NCBI GenBank assembly: GCA_002337455.1
Contig: DDGC01000007.1
Location: 1-64,000 of the forward strand
From: Rhizobiales bacterium UBA1912
GTDB lineage: Bacteria; Pseudomonadota; Alphaproteobacteria; Rhizobiales; Devosiaceae
Reading direction: 5' to 3'
Length of the DNA stretch: 64,000 nt
Part shown: piece by piece, positions 20,045-27,995 of the stretch
Numbering within the stretch: the first letter of the stretch is position 1
Layout: the number at the start of each line of letters is the position of its first letter
Made by a program: the position numbers and the translations under genes
Notes under the pieces: generated by a model
What the model was told of the DNA's origin: nothing
The model's input: only the letters and a program-made list of their open reading frames with translations
Database searches by the model: none

Positions 20045-21661
20045 TTACTCTGCGACCGCGCCCTCGGCGGGTGCTTCGTCTTCGCCTTCGGCAACCTCGT
20101 GCTGAGGCAGGTCGTCCTCGGTGATCCAACCCACCTTAAGGCGCGCGGTCATGATCATGTCCTCGGCCTCTTCGCGGGAAAGCGGGAAGGCCGAAAGCGT
20201 GCCCTCGAAGCGCTTGGTTTCACCGTCCTTGCGCTCGGTCCAACCGATCAGATCGTCGGCGATGTTGCCGGCGAAATCCTCGACTGTCTTGATTTCATCC
20301 TTGCCCAGGGCAACCAACATTGCCGCAGAGAGGCCCGGAATATCGTAAAGCGCGTCCTCGACACCGAGCTTCTTACGCTCTTCGTCCAGCTCACGCTCCT
20401 GCGCATCGAGGAACTCGGTGGCGCGGTTCTGGATTTCGCCGGCCGTTTCCTCATCGAAGCCGCCGATCGAAGCGATTTCCGCAAGATCGACATAGGCCAG
20501 TTCCTCAATCGAAGAGAAACCTTCCGAAGCGAGAAGCTGGGCGACCATTTCGTCCACATCGAGCGCGTTCATGAAGAGTGCCGTCCGCTCAGCGAATTCC
20601 TTCTGGCGGCGTTCGGATTCTTCCTGCTCGGTCAGGATGTCGATGTCCCAGCCGATCAACTGGCTGGCCAGGCGCACATTCTGGCCGCGGCGGCCGATGG
20701 CGAGCGAAAGCTGCTCGTCGGGAACCACGACTTCGATGCGCTCCGCCTGTTCGTCGAGCACCACCTTGGCAACGTCGGCGGGCTGGAGCGCGGATACGAC
20801 CAGATCTGCTATATTGTTCGTCCAGGGGATAATATCAATCTTTTCGCCCTGCAATTCTCCGACAACCGCCTGAACGCGCGAGCCGCGCATACCCACGCAG
20901 GCGCCGACCGGATCGATCGAGGAATCCGAGGAGGTTACAGCGATCTTGGCGCGCGAGCCCGGATCGCGGGCGATCGAGCGGATGGTGATGATGCCGTCGT
21001 AGATTTCCGGCACTTCCTGCGCAAACAGCTTTGCCATGAACTGGGGGTGGGTGCGCGAAAGGAAAATCTGCGGCCCACGCTGTTCGCGGCGCACGTCATA
21101 GATATAGGCACGAACGCGGTCGCCATAGCGGAACTGCTCGCGTGGGATCAGCTCGTCGCGGCGGATGATGGCTTCGCCGCGACCCAGATCGACGATCACG
21201 TTGCCATATTCGACGCGCTTGACCGAACCGTTGACGATTTCGCCGACGCGGTCGGCATATTCTTCATACATCCGGTCGCGCTCTGCGTCGCGCACCTTCT
21301 GGACAATGACCTGCTTGGCCGACTGGGCGGCGATACGGCCAAACTCGATCGGGGGCAGCGGCTCGGTCACGTAATCGCCGAGCTTGGCGGCGTCGTTCTT
21401 GCCGAGCGCTTCCTTGAGGGAAATCTGACGGCCATATTCCTCGACACGCTCGACGATTTCGAGCAGGCGCCACAGGCGCAATTCGCCGGTGCGGGGATTG
21501 ATCTCGGCCTTGACCTCGGTTTCGGCACCGTAGCGGGCCTTGGCGGCACGCTGAATGGCCTCTTCCATAGCCTCGATGACGATCATGCGGTCGATGGACT
21601 TTTCGCGCGCCACGGCATCGGCGATCTGCAAAAGCTCCAACCTGTTCGCTGAAACGGCCAT
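20045..21661 (-). CDS. nusA: Transcription termination/antitermination factor NusA
   Basis: The 538-residue protein has the NusA N-terminal RNA-polymerase-binding domain (ANRLELLQIADAVAREKSID), an S1 domain (GSVKRVEYGNVIVDLGRGEA), KH domains (CVGMRGSRVQAVVGELQGEK, LAIGRRGQNVRLASQLIGW) and C-terminal acidic helix-hairpin-helix repeats. It modulates pausing, termination and antitermination. The ATG at 21661 was chosen because it begins the conserved region. The rimP stop is four bases upstream. Confidence 0.98.
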   Translation of the reverse strand: MAVSANRLELLQIADAVAREKSIDRMIVIEAMEEAIQRAAKARYGAETEVKAEINPRTGELRLWRLLEIVERVEEYGRQISLKEALGKNDAAKLGDYVTEPLPPIEFGRIAAQSAKQVIVQKVRDAERDRMYEEYADRVGEIVNGSVKRVEYGNVIVDLGRGEAIIRRDELIPREQFRYGDRVRAYIYDVRREQRGPQIFLSRTHPQFMAKLFAQEVPEIYDGIITIRSIARDPGSRAKIAVTSSDSSIDPVGACVGMRGSRVQAVVGELQGEKIDIIPWTNNIADLVVSALQPADVAKVVLDEQAERIEVVVPDEQLSLAIGRRGQNVRLASQLIGWDIDILTEQEESERRQKEFAERTALFMNALDVDEMVAQLLASEGFSSIEELAYVDLAEIASIGGFDEETAGEIQNRATEFLDAQERELDEERKKLGVEDALYDIPGLSAAMLVALGKDEIKTVEDFAGNIADDLIGWTERKDGETKRFEGTLSAFPLSREEAEDMIMTARLKVGWITEDDLPQHEVAEGEDEAPAEGAVAE

Positions 21662-21665
21662 TGGA

Positions 21666-22295
21666 TCAATTCTCCTGGGTTCGCTCGTCGGCGTCGCCGC
21701 CGTCGGTTTGCTCAATGATGGTTTCGACGTCCTCGTCGGCTTCGTCGTAATCGGGATTTTCTGCCTGGCGTTCACGGGCCGCATCGAGCAGCTTGTCGGT
21801 CATCAACAGCTTTGCTTCGGCCAGAAGGGCCAACGGCAGCACGTGAACCGGATCGGTGCCTGTCGGGGCATCGGGAAGGCGGATCGAAAAGGTGTCATCG
21901 TCAGCGCCGACGATATCGCCGCGGAAACGCTTGCGGCCTTCGATCATCTCGGCAAGCTCGACTTTGGCCTCGTGTCCGGCCCAGGCGATAAAATCGCGGG
22001 CGCGCACCAGCGGCCGGTCGACGCCGGGTGAAGATATTTCGAGGTGATATTCGCGGTCGATGGGATCTTCGAGATCGAGCACCGGATTGAGATCGTGGTG
22101 GAGCTTTTCGCAATCGGTGATGGCGAAGTGCCCGTTTTCGTCTTCGCACATGATCTGGAGCGTGCAGCCATTGTCATTGCTGATGCGGATGCGAACCAGA
22201 TCGTAGCCCAGTGATTGGGCTACCGGCTCGACGATTGCCGCAACACGCGCTTCGAGGGCGGATTCGCGGATATAGCGTTTTGTATTGGCGGTCAT
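21666..22295 (-). CDS. rimP: Ribosome maturation factor RimP
   Basis: The 209-residue protein shows the RimP signatures: ARVAAIVEPVAQSLGYDLVR, ITDCEKLHHDLNPVLDLEDP and YHLEISSPGVDRPLVRARDF. It is needed for 30S subunit maturation. It has a long acidic C-terminal tail (DEADEDVETIIEQTDGGD). It is the first gene of the rimP-nusA-ylxR-infB operon. Confidence 0.97.
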   Translation of the reverse strand: MTANTKRYIRESALEARVAAIVEPVAQSLGYDLVRIRISNDNGCTLQIMCEDENGHFAITDCEKLHHDLNPVLDLEDPIDREYHLEISSPGVDRPLVRARDFIAWAGHEAKVELAEMIEGRKRFRGDIVGADDDTFSIRLPDAPTGTDPVHVLPLALLAEAKLLMTDKLLDAARERQAENPDYDEADEDVETIIEQTDGGDADERTQEN

Positions 22296-22316
22296 GCTTA
22301 CCCTGATTGAGGTAAT

Positions 22317-22349
22317 AAAAAAGAGCGGGGCCGGTCGGCACCCACTCTC
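22317..22349 (-). terminator. Terminator downstream of trmB
   Basis: Read on the minus strand, an imperfect GC-rich hairpin (GAGAGTGGGTGCC / GGCCCCGCTC) is followed by TTTTTT. It separates trmB from the rimP operon, whose promoter must lie in the remaining short gap. Confidence 0.6.
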
Positions 22350-22390
22350 TCATTTTCCGAGATTGTTAGGCTTCATATAGCGCCGCATCG

Positions 22391-23092
22391 TCACGAACGC
22401 AAGAACTCGAAATAAAAGCTCTTCATCCGCCCCTGCCGGCGGGCCTTCTGCTCGTATCGCGTTGCCTGCCAGCCGGGATAGGGTGCGTGCCAGGCGCCGG
22501 GTTCGGCGATGGGCCAGTCAAAACTGCCGGTTTTGAGAATATGGGCCAGCGTCCAGTTGGCGTAATCCTCGATGTCGGTGGCGAAGCGGAATGTGCCGCC
22601 AGGTTTAAGCACACGGGCGAACTCGGCGAGAATTTTGAACTGGATCAGGCGCCGCTTGTGATGGCGCGGCTTGGGCCAGGGATCGGGATAGAGAACGTAA
22701 AGACAATCGACGGACGCGTCGGACATGACGGCGAGCAGCTTGATGACGTCATCGGGGAACAGCGCAATATTGTCGATGCCTTCGATATCGATGGTTTCGA
22801 GCAGCTTGCCGATACCGCCGGTGAAAACCTCGCATCCGATAAAGCCATCCTGCGGGTTTTCGCGGGCCATGCGGGCGAGATGCTCTCCGCCGCCATAGCC
22901 GATTTCGAGATGGATGCGCTTTGCCTGCGGGAACAACGCCCGAGGATCGACGGGCGCCGAAATATCGACCGTCAGTTCGGGCAGCAGCGTTTCGAACAGA
23001 GCCTGCTGGCCCTTATGCAGCTTCTTGCCGGAGCGGCGCCCGAAAAAGGCGCGTGGCCCCTTGGGGTCCTGCGGGATGGGTTTGGACGTCAT
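22391..23092 (-). CDS. trmB: tRNA (guanine(46)-N7)-methyltransferase
   Basis: The 233-residue protein is full length for TrmB. It has the SAM-binding IHLEIGYGGGEHLARMA, FIGCEVFTGGIGKLL, the catalytic-loop VLYPDPWPKPRHHKRRLI, and a C-terminal WQATRYEQKARRQGRM. It methylates G46 of tRNA variable loops. It lies behind metK with a terminator in between, so it may have its own promoter. Confidence 0.97.
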   Translation of the reverse strand: MTSKPIPQDPKGPRAFFGRRSGKKLHKGQQALFETLLPELTVDISAPVDPRALFPQAKRIHLEIGYGGGEHLARMARENPQDGFIGCEVFTGGIGKLLETIDIEGIDNIALFPDDVIKLLAVMSDASVDCLYVLYPDPWPKPRHHKRRLIQFKILAEFARVLKPGGTFRFATDIEDYANWTLAHILKTGSFDWPIAEPGAWHAPYPGWQATRYEQKARRQGRMKSFYFEFLRS

Positions 23093-23112
23093 AGGTTCAC
23101 TATCGAAAACAA

Positions 23113-23139
23113 AAAGCGCGGCGTCTTGCGCCGCGCTTT
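23113..23139 (-). terminator. Rho-independent terminator of metK
   Basis: The 11-base perfect stem AAAGCGCGGCG/CGCCGCGCTTT has a five-base loop and is followed by TTTTTGTTTT on the minus strand, 28 bases after the metK stop. Confidence 0.85.
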
Positions 23140-23166
23140 ACAATCAATGGATCGGCCGGGCAAGGA

Positions 23167-24348
23167 TCAGGTCAACTCGGCCTTGATCGTTTCGGCCAGA
23201 TCTGTCCGCTCCCACGAGAACCCGCCATCGGCTTCAGGCTCGCGCCCGAAATGGCCATAAGCGGCCGTCCGCTCGTATATCGGCTTGTTGAGTCCCAGAT
23301 GCTCGCGGATACCGCGCGGGGACAGGTTCATAACCTTTTGCAGCACGGCTCCGAGCCGGTCTTCATCGACGGTGCCAGTGCCATAGGTATCGACAAAGAT
23401 CGACAGCGGCTTGGAAACGCCGATGGCATAGGAAAGCTGGATCACGCATTTTTCCGCCAGCCCCGCCGCGACGACGTTTTTCGCCAAATAGCGTGCGGCA
23501 TAGGCTGCAGAGCGATCGACCTTGGTGGGATCCTTGCCAGAGAACGCGCCGCCGCCGTGGGGGGCAGCGCCGCCATAGGTGTCCACGATGATCTTGCGGC
23601 CGGTCAGCCCCGCGTCGCCATCGGGCCCACCGATGACGAAAGCGCCGGTCGGATTGACGTAGAATTCCTCTTCGGGGGGCATCCAGCCCTTGGGCAGCAC
23701 GTCCTCGACAAACGGGCGCACAAGATCGCGGATGCATTGCTGAGAAACATTTTCGATATGCTGGGTCGAAACGACGACCGCGGAAACCCCCACGGGCTTG
23801 CCGTTTTCGTATTTCAGCGTCACCTGGCTTTTGGCGTCGGGGCCGAACTGGGAGGCAGCGCCGGAATGGCGGGCCGCCGCCATGTTCTTTAGAATTTTGT
23901 GTGCGTAGGTCAGCGGCGCCGGCATAAGCTCAGGCGTCTCGTTGACGGCAAAGCCGAACATGATGCCCTGATCGCCGGCGCCCTCATCCTTGTTGCCCGA
24001 AGCATCGACGCCCTGCGCGATATGGGCGGACTGCTCGTGCACGTGGCACGACACATCAAGGGTCTTCCAGTGGAAGCCCTCCTGCTCGTAGCCGATCCGT
24101 TTGACCACGCCGCGCGCGATGTCTTCCATTCGACCGGCGTCGATGGAAGCGGGGCCGCGCACCTCGCCGGCCAGAACGAGGCGATTGGTGGTCGCCAAGG
24201 TCTCAAGGGCGACGCGCGAATAGGGATCCTCGGCAAAAAACGCGTCCACGATGGCGTCGGACACCTGGTCGCAAATCTTGTCGGGATGACCCTCGGAAAC
24301 CGATTCCGAGGTGAAGAGATAAGAAGAACTGGCCACGTTAAACCTCAT
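23167..24348 (-). CDS. metK: S-adenosylmethionine synthetase
   Basis: The 393-residue enzyme makes S-adenosylmethionine from methionine and ATP. Key motifs are SEGHPDKICDQVSDA near the N-terminus, GAGDQGIMFGFA, and GGGAFSGKDPTKVDRSA (P-loop-like). The ATG at 24348 starts at the conserved N-terminus. A GC hairpin (GCGCAC-GCGGAA-GTGCGC, 24363-24380) precedes the start; no known SAM riboswitch pattern was recognised there. Confidence 0.98.
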   Translation of the reverse strand: MRFNVASSSYLFTSESVSEGHPDKICDQVSDAIVDAFFAEDPYSRVALETLATTNRLVLAGEVRGPASIDAGRMEDIARGVVKRIGYEQEGFHWKTLDVSCHVHEQSAHIAQGVDASGNKDEGAGDQGIMFGFAVNETPELMPAPLTYAHKILKNMAAARHSGAASQFGPDAKSQVTLKYENGKPVGVSAVVVSTQHIENVSQQCIRDLVRPFVEDVLPKGWMPPEEEFYVNPTGAFVIGGPDGDAGLTGRKIIVDTYGGAAPHGGGAFSGKDPTKVDRSAAYAARYLAKNVVAAGLAEKCVIQLSYAIGVSKPLSIFVDTYGTGTVDEDRLGAVLQKVMNLSPRGIREHLGLNKPIYERTAAYGHFGREPEADGGFSWERTDLAETIKAELT

Positions 24349-24477
24349 TTCAACTGGCGAGGGCGCACGCGGAAGTGCGCGTGCCCAGACTCGATCCCGG
24401 GCACTTTCGAGTGTGCTTTTCGCAGGTTGGGACGCGGAAAGCAAGGGCGACATAAAGAAAGCTTTATATGGAAACAG

Positions 24478-26097
24478 TCAGTCGCGCCGTTTGAGGCGCC
24501 GGCGCCAGCCGGGCAGAGACAGTAGCGCACCCAAAATCAGCATGCCGACCAGCGGCCAGTGGCGGTACTGCGCAAAAAGCGTCGGGGCGACGGGCTGGGC
24601 TGGCGTGCCCTTGATTGCGCCAACCATGCCCTCGGCCATCATAACATCGATGCGACCGAGCGGATCCACTATGGCCGATATGCCAGAATTTGCAGCCCGG
24701 ACCACCGATATTCCCTCTTCGACCGCCCTGACACGGGCATGGTGGAAATGCTGGGCCAAGCCCATCGAGCCGTCGAACCAGGCGTCGTTGGTGACAACGA
24801 GAATGAAACCCGCTTCGGATACCGGAGCCCCGAGGCTGCCGGGAAAAACAATCTCGTAGCAGACAAGGGGCAGTATGGCGGGCGAACCGGGCAATTGAAA
24901 CAGCCTGCGCTCGGCGCCAGCGGCCCAGCCTTCCGATCCTTCGACCAGTTGGGTGATGCCGAACTGACGCCAAAAATCGCCGAAGGGCAGAAACTCGCCG
25001 AACGGGACGAGATGGGTCTTGTCGTAGGAGGTCACGACTTCGCCTTCGCCATTGAACGCGAGGACGGCATTGAACGGCTTTGCGCCGGGCACAATCTCGC
25101 CATTAGCACCATAGGGCTGACGCGGGGCGCCGGTCAGAAGCCAGATATCGTCCGGCAAGGTGCGGGCGATGCGGGCGAGCAATTCAGGCTCATCGGACAG
25201 GAAGAACGGAATCGCGGCCTCGGGCCAGATCAGATGAGTGACGTCACCGAGCCCCTGATCGTCGGGATTGGTCTGCATAGCCGACAGGTCGAGGAGACGG
25301 GTGATCGTCTCCTCGCGAGCGAAGGTCTGCCACTTGACGTCCTGGGGGATGACCGGCTGGACAATGCGCAGCACGACGTCCTCGAACGGTTCGGTCTGCG
25401 TCTCATTGAGCCGATAGTTGCCCCAGCCGATCTGCGTAGCGAGCAGCGCGAACGCGGCGAACAGAGGCAGGATGCGGGCGATCAACGAACGCTCGGCGGC
25501 GGGCCAGACCAGCGCCGGGGTCGCTGAAATCAAAACGGCCACGAATGTCAGCCCGTAAATACCGACGAGGCTGGCAGCCTGCATCATTTCGGGATTTGCG
25601 GTCAGCGCGTAGCCCAACAGATCGAACGGAAAGCCGGTGAAGAGATAGCCGCGCGCCAGTTCCGCCAGGGTCAGTGCCGTCGCCAGGGCAAATATCCGGC
25701 CCGGCCCGCTCGACCAGAACAAATGGGCGAGCGCTGCGCCCAGCCCCCAGAAGACGGCGAGCAGCAGCGCCAACCCGGCCACCGCAAAGGGCATGACGAC
25801 AAGCAGCCACCCGCCATCGACGAAAAAGGCAGCACCGATCCAGTGCAGGGCGACAAGAAAGTAGCCAAAGCCGAAGGCAAGCCCGATTCGGAAGGCGGGG
25901 CCCAGAACGATCGAGCGGATCGAGCGCTTGCGCTCGGCGCCATCCAGAGCCCAGACCAACACCGGCATGGCCAGAAACAGGGCAACGAGAAAAAAGATCG
26001 GAGGAGCCGACACACCGGCCAATGCGCCCGCGACAACCAGCATCAGGATGCGCCGCCATCCGTGGGCGAGCATTGCAAACTCGGCGACAGCGGTCAT
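24478..26097 (-). CDS. lnt: Apolipoprotein N-acyltransferase
   Basis: The 539-residue inner-membrane enzyme adds the third acyl chain to outer-membrane lipoproteins. About six hydrophobic segments form the N-terminal part, followed by a periplasmic nitrilase-type domain. The expected triad is visible: Glu in LIWPEAAIPF, Lys in YDKTHLVPFGEFLP, and Cys in ILPLVCYEIVFPG. The ATG at 26097 has AAGGA at good spacing and is preferred over a GTG eight codons upstream. Confidence 0.97.
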   Translation of the reverse strand: MTAVAEFAMLAHGWRRILMLVVAGALAGVSAPPIFFLVALFLAMPVLVWALDGAERKRSIRSIVLGPAFRIGLAFGFGYFLVALHWIGAAFFVDGGWLLVVMPFAVAGLALLLAVFWGLGAALAHLFWSSGPGRIFALATALTLAELARGYLFTGFPFDLLGYALTANPEMMQAASLVGIYGLTFVAVLISATPALVWPAAERSLIARILPLFAAFALLATQIGWGNYRLNETQTEPFEDVVLRIVQPVIPQDVKWQTFAREETITRLLDLSAMQTNPDDQGLGDVTHLIWPEAAIPFFLSDEPELLARIARTLPDDIWLLTGAPRQPYGANGEIVPGAKPFNAVLAFNGEGEVVTSYDKTHLVPFGEFLPFGDFWRQFGITQLVEGSEGWAAGAERRLFQLPGSPAILPLVCYEIVFPGSLGAPVSEAGFILVVTNDAWFDGSMGLAQHFHHARVRAVEEGISVVRAANSGISAIVDPLGRIDVMMAEGMVGAIKGTPAQPVAPTLFAQYRHWPLVGMLILGALLSLPGWRRRLKRRD

Positions 26098-26200
26098 GGC
26101 GGTCCTTGCGCGTCGAATCACTTGGCCAGAACCGTGACTGGACGGCCCGAAACGGTCAACTCATGCCAGATATTTGGTGAGCGCACGGATATTACGAATG

Positions 26201-26227
26201 CCCCGTACGCCTCGCGAACGTACGGGG
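26201..26227. repeat. GC-rich inverted repeat upstream of lnt and the urt operon
   Basis: CCCCGTACG and CGTACGGGG flank a nine-base CCTCGCGAA spacer. It sits in a 493-base divergent gap (26098-26590). No T run follows on either strand, so it is more likely an operator or transcript-stabilising hairpin than a terminator. The stretch 26280-26400 is AT-rich and could hold promoters. Confidence 0.5.
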
Positions 26228-26471
26228 CGGTGAGATTGTGGTGCAAACAACCTCTGCCGGAGGACATCCGGCAAGATGCTTTTACCGCAGGACACAGAGT
26301 TTGTCATTAGAATGACAGTTTAATCATCATCTAATGATTGAAAAATATGCACGCTTGATCATCACGGCGGCATCTTTGCCTAATATTTGATCGAAAACTG
26401 TCGATTCAAAATCATTTGCAGAGGGATCTTAGCGAGCAGCCAGGGGCGTGCGTTCAATGGAAGGCGCCGCT

Positions 26472-26550
26472 TGCGACCAAAAGGTGCGCGTTTACAGTCT
26501 ATTAACCTGGTGCGCACTGCTGTTCCAGAATCCTTGGCATGCTTTTTGCG
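26472..26550 (+). promoter_or_regulatory. Sigma-54 promoter and NtrC-like site for the urea operon
   Basis: TTGGCATGCTTTTTGC at 26534-26549 has the -24 GG and -12 GC separated by exactly ten bases, as required for sigma-54 RNA polymerase. About 45 bases upstream, TGCGACCAAAAGGTGCGC (26472-26489) resembles the GCACC-N4-GGTGC half-sites bound by NtrC, and another GGTGCGCAC follows near 26509. The arrangement suggests induction under nitrogen limitation. The distance to the urtA ATG leaves a leader of about 30 bases. Confidence 0.7.
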
Positions 26551-26590
26551 ACTCCGACCAGCGGTGTAACAGCAACTGTCGGAGGACAAA

Positions 26591-27892
26591 ATGACAGACT
26601 GGACCAAACGCGTTGGGGGCGTGCTTATGGCAGGAGCCTTGAGCGCATCGATGATTTCAATGCCGGCCATGGCGCAGGACGAAGGACCGATCAAGGTCGG
26701 CATCCTGCACTCGCTTTCGGGCACGATGGCGATTTCGGAGACCACGCTCAAAGACGTCATGCTGATGCTCATAGAGCAACAGAACGAGGCCGGTGGCGTG
26801 ATGGGCCGTCAGCTTGAGCCCGTCGTCGTCGATATCGCTTCGGACTGGCCGCTCGCTGCCGAACTGGCGCGTCGGCTGATCGAGGTCGACGAGGTGGATG
26901 CCGTATTCGGTTGCTGGACATCGGTCTGCCGCAAGTCGGTGCTTCCGGTGTTTGAAGAACTCAACTCGCTACTGTTCTATCCGGTGCAGTACGAGGGCGA
27001 AGAATCACAGCGCAATGTGTTCTACACCGGCGCCTCGCCCAACCAGCAGGCGATCCCCGCCGTCGACTACCTGATGAACGACGAAGGCGTCGAGCGCTGG
27101 GTGCTGGCCGGTACCGATTATGTCTATCCCCAGACCACCAACAAGATCCTCGAGCAGTACCTGCTCGACAGCGGCGTGGCGTCTGAAGACATCATGATCA
27201 ACTACACCCCGTTCGGGCATTCGGACTGGCAGACGATCGTTTCCGACATCGTGGCCTTCGGTTCGGAAGGCAAGAAGACCGCGGTGGTTTCGACCATCAA
27301 TGGCGATGCCAACGTGCCGTTCTACCGCGAGCTGGCCAACCAGGGCGTTGCGGCGGAAGACATTCCGGTCGTTGCCTTCTCGGTGGGTGAAGAAGAGCTT
27401 TCGGGCTTCGACACCACCCCGCTGGTGGGCCATCTTGCGGCCTGGAACTACTTCATGAGCGTGGAAACACCCGAGAACGAGGAGTTCATCGCTGCGTGGC
27501 AGGGTTTCATCGGCTCTGAAGACCGCGTGACGAACGATCCGATGGAAGCCCATTATATCGGCTTCAATCTCTGGGTGGACGCTGTGGAAGCGGCGGGCAC
27601 AACGGATGCAGACGCGGTCATCGACGCCATTGTCGGGCTCGAAACGCCGAACCTGACGGGCGGCACGGCGACCATGCTGGCCAACCACCATATCACCAAG
27701 CCGGTGCTGATCGGTGAAATCCAGGACGACGGACAGTTCTTCGTGGTCTGGGAAACCGAAGATCTGGTTCCGGGCGATGCGTGGTCGGACTACCTGCCCG
27801 AATCCGCTGTTCTCGAAGCCGATTGGACCGCTCCGATCAACTGCGGAAACTACAACACCGAGACCGAAACCTGCGGCGGCTCGACCGAGTAA
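26591..27892 (+). CDS. urtA: Urea ABC transporter, periplasmic substrate-binding protein
   Basis: The 433-residue protein has a signal peptide (KRVGGVLMAGALSASMISMP) and a type I periplasmic binding fold of the branched-chain-amide group. Family sequences include IKVGILHSLSGTMAISETTL, VFGCWTSVCRKSVLPVFEEL, LFYPVQYEGEESQRNVFYTG and DPMEAHYIGFNLWVDAVEAA. It binds urea (or short amides) outside the inner membrane and hands it to UrtBC. GGAGG precedes the ATG. It is first in urtABCDE, right after the sigma-54 promoter. Confidence 0.96.
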   Translation: MTDWTKRVGGVLMAGALSASMISMPAMAQDEGPIKVGILHSLSGTMAISETTLKDVMLMLIEQQNEAGGVMGRQLEPVVVDIASDWPLAAELARRLIEVDEVDAVFGCWTSVCRKSVLPVFEELNSLLFYPVQYEGEESQRNVFYTGASPNQQAIPAVDYLMNDEGVERWVLAGTDYVYPQTTNKILEQYLLDSGVASEDIMINYTPFGHSDWQTIVSDIVAFGSEGKKTAVVSTINGDANVPFYRELANQGVAAEDIPVVAFSVGEEELSGFDTTPLVGHLAAWNYFMSVETPENEEFIAAWQGFIGSEDRVTNDPMEAHYIGFNLWVDAVEAAGTTDADAVIDAIVGLETPNLTGGTATMLANHHITKPVLIGEIQDDGQFFVVWETEDLVPGDAWSDYLPESAVLEADWTAPINCGNYNTETETCGGSTE

Positions 27893-27911
27893 CCGTAGCG
27901 CTTGAAATCTC

Positions 27912-27935
27912 TCCGGGGGCGGCACCGCCCCCGGA
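27912..27935 (+). other. Intra-operon hairpin between urtA and urtB
   Basis: The ten-base perfect stem TCCGGGGGCG/CGCCCCCGGA has a GCAC loop and lies 20 bases after the urtA stop with no T run. Such hairpins commonly stabilise binding-protein mRNA or lower downstream transport-gene expression. Confidence 0.6.
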
Positions 27936-27995
27936 CATTGCGGGCCCGGTTCGCCCGATTTGTCTTTAGCTCGATTGTGAAAGGGGACGCGGCAC

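Noticed and set aside
19376..21652. Very long plus-strand open frame across ylxR and nusA
   Set aside because: It lies exactly antisense to conserved nusA and ylxR, has no family-like sequence, and reflects the lack of stops opposite GC-rich coding DNA.
24349..24477. Possible SAM riboswitch ahead of metK
   Set aside because: A GC hairpin exists, but I could not match the conserved core of SAM-II or other SAM riboswitches.
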